Assembly: GCA_902384455.1 (NCBI GenBank) | Contig: CABMCB010000059.1 | Span: 35,938-99,937 of the forward strand | Reading direction: 5' to 3' | DNA length: 64,000 nucleotides | DNA from: an uncultured archaeon | GTDB taxonomy: Archaea > Altiarchaeota > Altiarchaeia > IMC4 > SCGC-AAA252-I15 | Shown here: piece by piece, positions 43,453-52,653 of the stretch | Position numbering within the stretch: the stretch's first letter is position 1 | Layout of the letters: the number at the start of each line of letters is the position of its first letter | Notes under the pieces: generated by a model | Told to the model about the DNA's origin: nothing | Database searches by the model: none | The model's input: only the letters and a program-made list of their open reading frames with translations | Position numbers and translations under genes: made by a program

Positions 43453-45717
43453 ATGTTCCTTGTAGTTGACTTCGAAACGAGTAGTGAAGCCGAAATCACA
43501 GAAGTCGGCCTTCACAACTACGCAATCCACCCGAGCACGAAAGCGCTCATGCTGTCCTACGCGTTCGTCAAGACGCTGTTCGATAAGCCGGTGGTGAAGC
43601 GGTGGGAACTGCACGCTGGTGCAATGCCTGCCGACCTGGAAGCCGGACTAGACAATCCAAGCATCGACCTCATCGCGCACAACTCCGCGTTCGAGAGAAA
43701 AATCTTCAAGCACGTTCTGAAGCGAGACATTCCTGCAAGCCGCTTTCAGGACACCCAGGCCAGCGCTCGCTATCTGTCCATGCCTAGCAGGCTGAAAGAA
43801 GTCTGCAAGGTTCTGAACCTACCGGCGGAGCTACGCAAGGACGACGCTGGCGAAGACCTTATCAACGTATTCTCCAAGCCGAAGACATACTCCAAAAAGA
43901 CCCTGAAGGCCAACCCAACCCTCGACCCTATATACTTCAACGACCGGTTCACGCATCCCGAAGAGTGGAGAGCGTTCGGCGAATACTGCGACCAGGACGT
44001 GCGTGCCGAGCTAGAAGTCGCTCGCCGCGAACACCTGCTTGGCGCGTTTCCTCTGCCCGAACGCGAGAGACGCATCTGGCTGTTCGACCAGATGGTCAAC
44101 GAACGCGGCGTTCCAACCGACCGGCAGTTCGTCGTCAACCTATTCTCAATCGCGGACAAGAACAAAGAGAGTCTGGTCGCTGCGCAAGACAAGGCGACCG
44201 GCTTGGAAAATTCAAACTCGCAGGCTCAGCTACTGCCCTGGCTGCAGGAGCGCGGCTATCCGCTGAGCAACATCCGCAAGGAAAACATTCAGAAGGTTCT
44301 CAAGGACCCCGAGGTCAAGCTGACTCCGGAGTGCCGAGACGTTCTTGAAGCACGCATGGAAGCTAGTTCTACCTCTTACAAGAAGCTGAACACAATCATG
44401 CGGTCTCTGAATCCGGATAACGTCATCCGAGAAATGTTCGTCTACATGGGCAGCGCTCGCTGCGGACGCTGGTCAGGCGCAGGCGTTCAGCCGCACAACT
44501 TCGCACGTCCGGACGGCACGTTCGAAGACATGGAGAACGTTCAGAAGGCTCGCGAGGCGGTCTACCGAAACGACTACGATGCTCTACTCAAGATGTTTTG
44601 GGATGAGAAGAAAAAGAAGTTCTACGCTCCGCTCATCATCGCGAAGAATATCATCCGCACCGTGTTCGTCGCTCCACCAGGAAAGCGCTTCAACGTCTGC
44701 GACCTGAACGCAATCGAGACTCGTGTGGCTGCGTGGGTTGCGCAGTGCCACTCGCTGCTGGAAGTCTTCCGCGAGGGCAAGGACCCGTACATCGCGTTCG
44801 CTGTAAAGATGTACGGCATCCCTTATGAAAAGATTCTCTACGACCTGAAGAAAAACATTGACAAGGTTGCCAAGGCCGCTGCTAAGCTTATGCGGCAGAT
44901 GGCAAAGCCGGGTGTGCTTGGCGCTGTGTACCGCTTGGGTGCAGGCGGATGGGGCAAGGACAAGAACGGCGACACGATTAAGACAGGCCTATGGGGCTAC
45001 GCCGAAAACATGGGCGTGGAAATGACCCAGGAACAGTCCAAGATTATCGTGGACACGTTCCGCAATTCTTATCCGGAAATCTGCGCTCCGCCGAATCACG
45101 CGGCAGGCGACCCGGGCGGCATCTGGTACATTCTAGAGAACGCCGTCAAGGATGTTCTAGAAGGCGAGCGTACGGTTCGCCGTGTCGGTCCTCGTGGCTG
45201 CATCGTCATCGACAAACTGACCATCGACGGTCGCAAGCCGATTCTGCGAATCAAGCTTCCGTCTGGCCGGTACCTGCACTACGTTGACGCCGCTATGGAG
45301 CTGGCGACGATGCCGTGGAAGCAGAAGAAAGAAGTCGCGGTCGAGTTCGATGAAGACGGCGAGGGCACCAAGTTTGAAATGCAAGAAGTGGACGTGGAGA
45401 AGCCGTGCTTCACGTACTACGGACTGAACCAGAACACGAAGCAGTGGAATCGAATCGTTTCACACGGCGGCAAGATATTTGAAAACATCGTTCAAGCGAT
45501 TGCTCGTGACGTTCTAGCGGACAAGCTGCTGGAGTTCGAGGCCGCAGGCCTGCTGGTCGTGCTGCACGTTCACGACGAAGGCGTATGCGTGTCCGACGAT
45601 GACCCGTTCGCACCCGGCAAGCTGGAGATGGAAAAAATAATGAATCAACCCGTATCTTGGGCGTTGGATTTGCCCCTAGGCTCAGACGGTTTCGAGGACT
45701 TTTTCTACCATAAATAA
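43453..45717 (+). CDS. DNA polymerase, family A, with 3'-5' exonuclease
   Basis: 754 residues from ATG 43453 (AAGGAAAT upstream); the frame upstream overlaps the HNH gene. Exonuclease motifs VVDFETSSEAE, IAHNSAFERKIF and YCDQDVRAELEV; polymerase motif A VCDLNAIETRVAAW, motif B around KPGVLGAVYRLGAGG, motif C LHVHDEG. No 5'-3' exonuclease domain. The replicative polymerase of the phage. Confidence 0.93.
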   Translation: MFLVVDFETSSEAEITEVGLHNYAIHPSTKALMLSYAFVKTLFDKPVVKRWELHAGAMPADLEAGLDNPSIDLIAHNSAFERKIFKHVLKRDIPASRFQDTQASARYLSMPSRLKEVCKVLNLPAELRKDDAGEDLINVFSKPKTYSKKTLKANPTLDPIYFNDRFTHPEEWRAFGEYCDQDVRAELEVARREHLLGAFPLPERERRIWLFDQMVNERGVPTDRQFVVNLFSIADKNKESLVAAQDKATGLENSNSQAQLLPWLQERGYPLSNIRKENIQKVLKDPEVKLTPECRDVLEARMEASSTSYKKLNTIMRSLNPDNVIREMFVYMGSARCGRWSGAGVQPHNFARPDGTFEDMENVQKAREAVYRNDYDALLKMFWDEKKKKFYAPLIIAKNIIRTVFVAPPGKRFNVCDLNAIETRVAAWVAQCHSLLEVFREGKDPYIAFAVKMYGIPYEKILYDLKKNIDKVAKAAAKLMRQMAKPGVLGAVYRLGAGGWGKDKNGDTIKTGLWGYAENMGVEMTQEQSKIIVDTFRNSYPEICAPPNHAAGDPGGIWYILENAVKDVLEGERTVRRVGPRGCIVIDKLTIDGRKPILRIKLPSGRYLHYVDAAMELATMPWKQKKEVAVEFDEDGEGTKFEMQEVDVEKPCFTYYGLNQNTKQWNRIVSHGGKIFENIVQAIARDVLADKLLEFEAAGLLVVLHVHDEGVCVSDDDPFAPGKLEMEKIMNQPVSWALDLPLGSDGFEDFFYHK

Positions 45718-45720
45718 GGC

Positions 45721-45749
45721 TTGACAAGGGTACCAAACTAAAGTACTAT
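45721..45749 (+). promoter_or_regulatory. sigma70-type promoter after the polymerase gene
   Basis: TTGACA (45721-45726), 17 nt, TACTAT (45744-45749). AAAGTACTATTGC overlaps the -10 and repeats the AGTAC element seen at 26771, 27858 and 28788. Start near 45756, GGAG before ATG 45769. Confidence 0.7.
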
Positions 45750-45768
45750 TGCATTTGGGTCGGAGAAT

Positions 45769-46080
45769 ATGAACTGGGATTGGATAGCAGGTTTTTACGA
45801 AGGTGAAGGTTATATCGGCGAAAACGTTCACGTAAGCGACAGTGGGCAAAGCCGATTAGTACATCTATCTATTTCACAAACAGAGAAGCATGTTCTCGAA
45901 TGCATTCGCAAGTTTGTAGGATTCGGAAAGGTGTATCCTGTCACACAGAAAAACAAGAAGCACAGGAAGTCTTGGGTTTATCAACTATACGGAGCCAAGG
46001 CTATCAAGTTCGCCAAAAAGATTTTGCCGAAAATGAAATCCAAAAGAAAAACAAAGCAACTCAGGAGTGTGATAGCATGA
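45769..46080 (+). CDS. LAGLIDADG homing endonuclease
   Basis: 103 residues. One LAGLIDADG helix MNWDWIAGFYEGEGYIGENV, then SQTEKHVLECIRKFVGFGKV and a basic C-terminus. Would act as a homodimer. AT-rich. Sits between the polymerase gene and the next replication gene, ATGA overlap downstream; relative of 20428-20745. Confidence 0.85.
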   Translation: MNWDWIAGFYEGEGYIGENVHVSDSGQSRLVHLSISQTEKHVLECIRKFVGFGKVYPVTQKNKKHRKSWVYQLYGAKAIKFAKKILPKMKSKRKTKQLRSVIA

Positions 46081-47204
46081 GCAAATTTATACCGATTTAT
46101 GACTTGGAGTCGATGACAGAGGACCAGCGGCAGGATTACGTTCGCGCACTATGCGAACACATCGGCGTTCCGCCTGAATTGAACCTGGTCATGCTGGCAT
46201 ACCTGGACGAACGTGACGGACCGTCCAGACTGGTCGGATACATCAAGCGCGGCGGCACAGAAATCATCCGCAACAATCGTGGAATCTCCACCAGAATTAT
46301 CAGCGAGGGCAAGGAAGGCGGCAGCTATAAGGTTGTGGCCGAAGCCGTGGAACGAGAAACAGGACGCATCGAGCAGGCCATCGGAGCGAAGTGGATAGAC
46401 GGCCTGACCGGCGTTGCACACGCTGACGGAATCATGACGGCGCAGACTCGCGCCATGCGACGTGCCACGTTACAGTTCGTTGGCGCAGGCGTGCTAGATG
46501 AAAGCGAAGTCAACCCGAACCGCACAATTCAAACCACACAAAAGTTTGTAATCGCTCCCGCGCCGCAACCGACTGTTGCACCAGTGTCGGCACCCGGCCA
46601 GGATGTGACGCCGGTCGCCACCACCACAATCGAGCACAAGGACGACGCTCCTGCAGAAGTGAAGCACGAAACTGTCGCAGAAGAAACCGATAGACTTCGC
46701 GCTGAAACAATCGCGAACCTGAACGCTGCAGTCGAACCGAAGGCCGAGCCGAAGAAACGCGCCAAGCGCAAGCCGATTGACCTAGGCCCCGGACCGGCAG
46801 CACCGACCGGCACGTCTACGGTTATCGCAGGGCCTGTTTCAAACGTTGTTCCTGCTCCGCCGCAACTACCTACGATGACCGCGACAGCGCCAGCATTAGG
46901 CGCACAGGCCGTGGCTCCGCCGCCGGTGACCGGCACACCTGCCGAACTGGTAAAGCCGTTCCGCACCCGCATGTTCAACCTGAATCAAAAACTTGAGACC
47001 GAAGGAAACTTTCAGCCGAAGGAAGGCATGGGCAACCAGGCCAAGCTTCAGCAGTTCGCGAGCATCATGTTCCCCGAAGTCACAAGCTTCAAGTTCATGA
47101 CCGTCGAACAGTGGGAGAAATTCATGTCCACGCTTGAAGCCAAGCTTGCAGCGGTCGGTCCGGTCGAGACAGCGAAATATATCGACGACACAGTTGGCGC
47201 ATGA
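46077..47204 (+). CDS. putative recombination protein with low-complexity middle
   Basis: 375 residues. N-terminal ~145 residues form a compact domain (LVMLAYLDERDGPSRLVGYI; ADGIMTAQTRAMRRATLQFV) with an AxTRAxRRA helix reminiscent of phage single-strand annealing proteins (RecT/Erf/Sak type). Middle is Ala/Pro/Thr-rich (about 155-290), C-terminus a short helical domain (FNLNQKLETEGNFQPKEGMG). Between polymerase and helicase genes, fitting recombination, but homology is unproven. Confidence 0.45.
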   Translation: MSKFIPIYDLESMTEDQRQDYVRALCEHIGVPPELNLVMLAYLDERDGPSRLVGYIKRGGTEIIRNNRGISTRIISEGKEGGSYKVVAEAVERETGRIEQAIGAKWIDGLTGVAHADGIMTAQTRAMRRATLQFVGAGVLDESEVNPNRTIQTTQKFVIAPAPQPTVAPVSAPGQDVTPVATTTIEHKDDAPAEVKHETVAEETDRLRAETIANLNAAVEPKAEPKKRAKRKPIDLGPGPAAPTGTSTVIAGPVSNVVPAPPQLPTMTATAPALGAQAVAPPPVTGTPAELVKPFRTRMFNLNQKLETEGNFQPKEGMGNQAKLQQFASIMFPEVTSFKFMTVEQWEKFMSTLEAKLAAVGPVETAKYIDDTVGA

Positions 47205-48826
47205 GCGACTTCAAACTCAACGCGAATCAAGCTGAAGCGGTCAACGCCATCGAAGGCGTGAACGTGGTCATCGCCGGTCCAGGCTCCGGCAAGACTCGCG
47301 TGCTCGTCGAGCGCTTCGTGAACATGCTGATGAAGGGTATCTCTCAGAAGGATATCCTGAATCTGACGTTTACGAACGCGGCGGCGACAGAAATGGTGCA
47401 GCGCGTCGGACTGATGAACGCCGAGCAGGTGTTCAGAACGTTCCACAGCTTCGCCTTGGACCTGCTGAAGCGCGAACGCCGGTTCGTTCCGTTCGAGCTA
47501 TGCGACACGGTCATCCCGGTTCGCGGCGAGGACTATCAGTTGCTGTTCGAACTGGTAGACATTTATCGTTCTTCGGGCATCACCAACTTCAGGACGCTGC
47601 AGGGAAAGCTTTCCGAGTGGAAGCGTTCTAACATCGAGCCTGAGCAGGCGATGCAGGAATCAGTCGGAGCAGAATACTATTACGCACTGGCGTATGAAGA
47701 CTACGAGCGCAAGTCAAGAGAACGCGGCTGGCTAGACTTCGATTCGCTGATGCGGGAGACAGTCAAACTTTTGGAGGGCAATGAGGATGTTCGAGAAAGA
47801 AACAAAAGGAAGTACATCTCCGTTGACGAATGCCAGGACACCGACGTCACACAGTTCCGTATGCTACAACTTCTCTATGGGGGTAATATCTTCGTCGTTG
47901 GAGATGAAAATCAACTCATTTACGAATGGCGCTCCGCGCAGCCTGGAAATCTTAGTAACTTTGAACGGGTGTTCCCCGGAGCTAGAAAGATTTATCTCGG
48001 ACAAAATTACCGAAGCAGTAAAAAGCTTGTTGGATTCTTCAAGGATATCCTGCCTGTAGACAACGGGCTGGCATCACACATGATTACCGAGAACTCTGAC
48101 GGCGAGGACCCGGTGCTCATGCAGTACCTGGACACCGACTGGGAAGTTCGCGACGTCCTGGACAAGGCCGCTAAGGACCCGGAGAACTCTGTCATCATCG
48201 CGAGAACGAACCGGCAACTGTTCGACGTTCAGCGCTTGGCAACAGGCAAGAACATGAAGTACAAGAACCTCGGAAAGAAAGATTACTGGGAGCAGAACGA
48301 AGTCAAGGCTCTGTTGAATCTGGCGAAGGACGTCACACAGCATCAGCCAGCATCGCAGGGACTTCGGGACATCATCACCGAGCACAATCTGTACAACCGG
48401 TATCGCAACAGCGGCGACCCGATGAACTCCGACCCGATTGAGAACATGAACAACGTGGTCAAGCTGGCGGCGAGCAAGAACATGAGCATGGCGGAGTTCT
48501 TAGTTTACGTTCGCAAGCTGACCTACGCACGCAAGAGCAGGAAGGAAAAAGACCTGACTCTCGCGACCGTGCACCAGGCCAAGGGCAGAGAGTGGGACCA
48601 TGTCTATGTAATAGGGGCTGAACAAGGTGTGATGCCGCACAAAAACGGTGAGCTAGACGAAGAGAAGAGAATATTCTTTGTGGCGTGCTCTCGTGCGGCG
48701 AAGAGTCTTCACGTCAGTTGGTCCGGGCCTAAGACGATGTTTCTCGAAGGCCACGAGTATGAAATCCACCAACCCGAAAACCTGGAGTTATTCGAGGAAG
48801 GAGGGGGCAATGATGTACGACAGTGA
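47201..48826 (+). CDS. UvrD/PcrA-type SF1 helicase
   Basis: 541 residues. Walker A VVIAGPGSGKTRVLVER, motif Ia LTFTNAAATEM, Walker B ISVDECQDTD, motif III VGDENQLIYEWR, motif IV region IYLGQNYRSSKKL, motif V ATVHQAKGREWDHVYVIG, motif VI FVACSRAAKSLHVS. A 3'-5' DNA helicase for replication or repair. Shorter than UvrD (about 700), lacking the C-terminal extension. ATGA overlap upstream. Confidence 0.92.
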   Translation: MSDFKLNANQAEAVNAIEGVNVVIAGPGSGKTRVLVERFVNMLMKGISQKDILNLTFTNAAATEMVQRVGLMNAEQVFRTFHSFALDLLKRERRFVPFELCDTVIPVRGEDYQLLFELVDIYRSSGITNFRTLQGKLSEWKRSNIEPEQAMQESVGAEYYYALAYEDYERKSRERGWLDFDSLMRETVKLLEGNEDVRERNKRKYISVDECQDTDVTQFRMLQLLYGGNIFVVGDENQLIYEWRSAQPGNLSNFERVFPGARKIYLGQNYRSSKKLVGFFKDILPVDNGLASHMITENSDGEDPVLMQYLDTDWEVRDVLDKAAKDPENSVIIARTNRQLFDVQRLATGKNMKYKNLGKKDYWEQNEVKALLNLAKDVTQHQPASQGLRDIITEHNLYNRYRNSGDPMNSDPIENMNNVVKLAASKNMSMAEFLVYVRKLTYARKSRKEKDLTLATVHQAKGREWDHVYVIGAEQGVMPHKNGELDEEKRIFFVACSRAAKSLHVSWSGPKTMFLEGHEYEIHQPENLELFEEGGGNDVRQ

Positions 48827-49499
48827 GCGCCGAGCGGCGGTGAGATTAGGTAAGTCAGTCAATCATTGGACGAAGGAGGAAGACACGCGTCTTCTGGAAT
48901 TTCTACAACAAAGGAAAACGGTTGGAGAAATCTCAAAACTTCTAAACAGGTCGGAATACACAATCCAACAACGGGCGAGCGGGACGCATAAGACCACAGT
49001 TGGTGTGTACCAACGAGCGGGGGAATTTTTTGAGTTTACTTGTGGCTGTTCCGGCATTCTCAAAAAAGAACAAACTAAACTGGCGATTTATTTTACTCAG
49101 CCGCCCCGAGGGCAAGGTTTGAAAATTAGGATAGCCACAGGCGATAGATGGAGATGCCGTGTTGCTCAAATCATATCATCGACCATCCACAACATGAAGC
49201 AATGCAGAGAAGGCGGATTACCCATAATATGCGATGACCATCAAGTTATCAGAAAATTGATGGAGAATCCCGTTTGCGCTGCACCTAAGTGTGGGAAGCC
49301 TCTTGAGTGGATTTTCGGAGAGGGTACAACACCGCATTTAGACCACGACCACGAGACCGGCAGACCGATGGGGTTTACTCATCCCGGATGCAATCGTAAC
49401 AAAAGGGATGTCGGCGAACACGCAGCAGTTCAGATGTTAATCGAACTCGGATATTTAGTTATCCGGAGAGAGGATGTGAATGGCATACTTATACGTTAA
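48810..49499 (+). CDS. Myb/SANT-like HTH fused to endonuclease VII domain
   Basis: 229 residues from ATG 48810 (GGAGGGGG upstream). N-terminal HTH like SANT/Myb (VNHWTKEEDTRLLEFLQQRK; VGEISKLLNRSEYTIQQRAS), then an endonuclease VII-type zinc domain (CAAPKCGKPL; LDHDHETGRPMGF; HPGCNRNKRD). Probably a homing enzyme with its own DNA-binding module. Overlaps the helicase and PD-(D/E)XK genes. Confidence 0.75.
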   Translation: MMYDSERRAAVRLGKSVNHWTKEEDTRLLEFLQQRKTVGEISKLLNRSEYTIQQRASGTHKTTVGVYQRAGEFFEFTCGCSGILKKEQTKLAIYFTQPPRGQGLKIRIATGDRWRCRVAQIISSTIHNMKQCREGGLPIICDDHQVIRKLMENPVCAAPKCGKPLEWIFGEGTTPHLDHDHETGRPMGFTHPGCNRNKRDVGEHAAVQMLIELGYLVIRREDVNGILIR

Positions 49500-50673
49500 T
49501 GCAAAGGGACGTCCGTGGAGGAAGCATTCATACAGTGCCGGTAATGTTTTTGACCAATCCCCCATGAAGTACTACTATCAGAAGGTCCTGGGCTGGAAAG
49601 AGTTCGACAACAAGGCAAGCTTCTTCTTCGGCAGAGCACTGGAAGAGAGCATTCAGTTCCACCACGAACACGGCGGACAGGGCGCTGTAGAAGATTTCAA
49701 GAGACGTTGGGCTGCGCACAAGGACCGCGAGAACGTGCGCTACACCGACAAAGAAAAGAACTGGGCGACCTGTTTGCAGATGGGACAGGAAATGCTCAAG
49801 CTGTACATAGTAGTGCAGCCGTCTCTTCCGATTCCGTTAGGCGGCGGAGCGGTATTTCAGAGAGAATATTCGAAGGAGGTTTTTCCAAATGACCCAAACT
49901 ACGGAGGAATTGAAGACGCAGGAAAGCTGGACATCATCGCGTATGCTGATGCAAATCACGAGCGACTGGCGAAGGTCGATATCAGACAGTTCACCGGAGG
50001 GATACGTCCTGTCATTATCGACATCAAAACCGGCCAAGTGGACTTCCCCGAACAGCAGGGAATGGCTGCTTTCGACGGCCAACTACGACGTTACTCCTGG
50101 CTGTCAGGAATACGGGACGTTGCTTTTCTGTGGTTCAAGAAGTCAGGTCTCGGATATAAGAAAGGCTATTCTGCAACTGTTATCGAAACAGTCGGAAGCT
50201 TCCAAGCCGGACAAGAGTGCGTAATCGCGAGGGTTGACGAGAACCACGCGTGGATTGTCTACAACGATTTCATGGTTGAGGAAATGGAGCGTGCTCAGGG
50301 CAAGAAGGGCAACAAGCTGGACACGACCAACGCAGCAGAAGAACGAGTCATGAACTGGCTTCACCAGCGCGGAACGTACACGCCACTTGACAGACTGACC
50401 AGGCAGCGTCTACAATTCAATGCAGGATATGTAACTCCGAAGTCAGCAGAAGATGCCGGAACGAATGCGGCGAGACAGATTGTTTCCATCGTCAACGCGT
50501 GGAACACGAAGTCTTGGCCGAACAATTTCGGCGTAAGATACCCTCGCGACGATAGAAACGACGCCTACTTTCGAGCGTTCGTCCTGGGCGATGAGACGTA
50601 CAAGCAGCAAAACTTTACCAAGTCAGACGAAGATGCATTCGATGACTTATTCCGAGAGGACGACGAACAATGA
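49480..50673 (+). CDS. PD-(D/E)XK nuclease, RecB/Cas4-like
   Basis: 397 residues. Nuclease core: an early helix with a GRALEESIQFHHEHG His/Glu pair, GKLDIIAYAD (motif II Asp), and RPVIIDIKTGQVDFPEQQGM (D-x-K motif III) followed by a Gln-rich helix. Such enzymes resect DNA ends with helicases of the UvrD type, and the helicase gene lies just upstream. ATGA overlap with the next gene. Confidence 0.82.
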   Translation: MAYLYVNAKGRPWRKHSYSAGNVFDQSPMKYYYQKVLGWKEFDNKASFFFGRALEESIQFHHEHGGQGAVEDFKRRWAAHKDRENVRYTDKEKNWATCLQMGQEMLKLYIVVQPSLPIPLGGGAVFQREYSKEVFPNDPNYGGIEDAGKLDIIAYADANHERLAKVDIRQFTGGIRPVIIDIKTGQVDFPEQQGMAAFDGQLRRYSWLSGIRDVAFLWFKKSGLGYKKGYSATVIETVGSFQAGQECVIARVDENHAWIVYNDFMVEEMERAQGKKGNKLDTTNAAEERVMNWLHQRGTYTPLDRLTRQRLQFNAGYVTPKSAEDAGTNAARQIVSIVNAWNTKSWPNNFGVRYPRDDRNDAYFRAFVLGDETYKQQNFTKSDEDAFDDLFREDDEQ

Positions 50674-50960
50674 AGATGAACATATTCGCGGCGAACGACA
50701 TAGCGGACACAGATGCGTTTCGCGGCAGAGCGGCGAGGGGCAACAGAGCAATAAGCCTGATTGACCCCGAGGCCGACCTGATTGCGGCGATTGACGAAGA
50801 AACGATGTCGCTAGACGAGATACTTGTAACGCGGTTCACGGAATTTTTAGGCAACAACCGCCTGACCCTGGACACGTTCGAGCAGCAATCCGAAGACGAG
50901 CAAGAACGCCTTCGCAAAGAGTTCAAAGAGATTAACTGGGACCTAGAAGAACTACAATAG
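50670..50960 (+). CDS. hypothetical 96-residue acidic protein
   Basis: MKMNIFAANDIADTDAFRGR, then an acidic, helical body (DLIAAIDEETMSLDEILVTR; EQQSEDEQERLRKEFKEINW). Might regulate the nuclease gene upstream, with which it overlaps (ATGA). No domain recognised. Confidence 0.5.
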   Translation: MKMNIFAANDIADTDAFRGRAARGNRAISLIDPEADLIAAIDEETMSLDEILVTRFTEFLGNNRLTLDTFEQQSEDEQERLRKEFKEINWDLEELQ

Positions 50961-50963
50961 CCT

Positions 50964-51398
50964 ATGGCTGAATCAGCATTCTCGACGCTACGCACCAAGG
51001 TAGACGGCAGCGACAACTTCGTAATCGGCAGCAGGGTTATGAAGACCGCAGGGGCTACCAGGCATGCCGAACGCATGCGTACGGTACCCGTGTGGGCGCT
51101 CGATGATGAGAAGATTAAGGCATACGTTCAGCACAGGTTCCCGAATATGTCTTCGGACAAGGACCAGCAGCAGCTAGCGGCCAGGACCGTCCGTGCAATT
51201 TACCTCTACTACCGCAGCGGACTGACCGAGGGGCAGGTCGCGCACGAACTAGGAACGTCAGTCAGCGCGGCTAGACAACTGCTTTACCGCATCCGCAAGG
51301 GCATGGCGGTGCCTTTGAAGAAGGTTGGGCGTCCTAAAAAGGGCGTTATGATACCCGCCACTGATGGGAGAGGCGACGACAGCCATATTACCCTTTGA
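50964..51398 (+). CDS. sigma-region-4-like HTH protein
   Basis: 144 residues. Central HTH: LAARTVRAIYLYYRSGLTEG, QVAHELGTSVSAARQLLYRI, resembling sigma factor region 4 or a resolvase-type HTH. C-terminus basic (LKKVGRPKKG). No region 2, so it cannot be a complete sigma factor; a transcription regulator (late gene activator) is a reasonable guess. Confidence 0.6.
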   Translation: MAESAFSTLRTKVDGSDNFVIGSRVMKTAGATRHAERMRTVPVWALDDEKIKAYVQHRFPNMSSDKDQQQLAARTVRAIYLYYRSGLTEGQVAHELGTSVSAARQLLYRIRKGMAVPLKKVGRPKKGVMIPATDGRGDDSHITL

Positions 51399-51428
51399 GA
51401 TGGATACCCGAGAAACAAAAGGAAAGGA

Positions 51429-52043
51429 ATGGAAATTAGGAAAGTCCTGGAGCACACATGCTTCCAGGCCACGGGCAAAGGCCCGTTCTCCCCGAGTAAG
51501 TGCCGTTGCCGTAAGTATGTGAGCATGGATGAAGCCAGAACGAAGGTCGCTCTAGGCGTTTCGCAGTATGTTCACGTCGGAAACAAGAGGCTCGTGTCAG
51601 AGGAAGTCTGCGAGCACTGCACAGAAGAAACAAAGAAGTCTTGCGATGTCTGCAAGGGAACCAAGGCGTACGAGCGGATTTACGTTCTGCCGATTTACGG
51701 TGATGACATCATATCGACCGTGACGACGAGCGGAATGCGCAACCTGACCGTCAAGGTCAAGAAGTCGCCGACGATTGAAAGCAAGCACGTCCTTCGCGGG
51801 ATTGAAGACAGTCCTCGCGGCCAAGCAGCACGAGACCGATGGGACGAATATCACTTGCTGACCATGAAGCAGCGTGTTAGACTACTGCTTCAGAACACGG
51901 TCACGGCACCAGAGTTCGACGCGGTATGGAACGCGTGGATTCTCGACATGAGTAAGCCGTTTCCGCTAGAGTTTAGACGTGAACCGGTGGATGACCGACG
52001 CACGGGAGAGGGAAGGCTTTATGACTATGGAAGACACGTCTGA
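51429..52043 (+). CDS. hypothetical protein with two zinc knuckles
   Basis: 204 residues. CRCRKYVSMDEARTK near the N-terminus; CEHCTEETKKSCDVCKGTKA gives three CxxC-type pairs, as in DnaJ-like or RNA-polymerase-associated zinc modules. The rest is alpha/beta. Overlaps the next gene by 23 nt. Function unknown. Confidence 0.55.
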   Translation: MEIRKVLEHTCFQATGKGPFSPSKCRCRKYVSMDEARTKVALGVSQYVHVGNKRLVSEEVCEHCTEETKKSCDVCKGTKAYERIYVLPIYGDDIISTVTTSGMRNLTVKVKKSPTIESKHVLRGIEDSPRGQAARDRWDEYHLLTMKQRVRLLLQNTVTAPEFDAVWNAWILDMSKPFPLEFRREPVDDRRTGEGRLYDYGRHV

Positions 52044-52653
52044 CATGACACTGGACCGGTTTTCAACCGAGCCGCATCCCGAGCTAGTTGAAGCCGTCGA
52101 GGTCATCAAGTCACAACTGTCTCAGGCTCCGCCGCCAGAAATGGAAGCCAAGCCGACAGAGGAAGGCGTAGCAGCGTCAATCGAGGCCCTGGCCGAGATT
52201 CGCAGCCGTTCTTTCTCAGGCCGCAACCTGCACCTGGGCAAGATGGTCAAGTGCCATGTGTGCGGACAACGCGGCAGAGAGACCGACCACAAGCACGAGC
52301 AGAAGTTTGCCAAGCGCTGGATTGTCGTGAACGGCAAGAAGGTCTACACCGAAGAGGAACTGATTGCAGGCCGCACCGTGGAAACTCACGCCGTGATGCC
52401 TACGATGCGAAACATTCTAGGCGCGTCCAGGTTCAAGGGCAAGCGAAAGAAGCCGCGCCCGACCTGGCGACAGAATGAAATGATTCAACTGGTTCGCTCC
52501 CTGGTTCCCGACGAGTTCACTCCGGAAGAACTGGAAGCTGCCAAGAAAAAGGCTCGCCGGATGCTGGCGAAGAAGTACGGACGTCACGGATATCTGCCGC
52601 CGAAGTGGCACGCACTAAAGGCCGAGCGGCTGAAGAAAGAGGTGAAAGCGTGA
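52021..52653 (+). CDS. hypothetical protein with CxxC zinc site
   Basis: 210 residues from ATG 52021 (GGAAGG upstream, inside the previous gene). Acidic N-terminus, then VKCHVCGQRGRETDHKHEQK, an HNH-like CxxC plus DHKH arrangement without the second knuckle, and a basic C-terminal half (KGKRKKPRPTWRQNEMIQLV). Could be a degenerate HNH or a DNA-binding protein. GTGA overlap with the next gene. Confidence 0.5.
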   Translation: MTMEDTSDMTLDRFSTEPHPELVEAVEVIKSQLSQAPPPEMEAKPTEEGVAASIEALAEIRSRSFSGRNLHLGKMVKCHVCGQRGRETDHKHEQKFAKRWIVVNGKKVYTEEELIAGRTVETHAVMPTMRNILGASRFKGKRKKPRPTWRQNEMIQLVRSLVPDEFTPEELEAAKKKARRMLAKKYGRHGYLPPKWHALKAERLKKEVKA

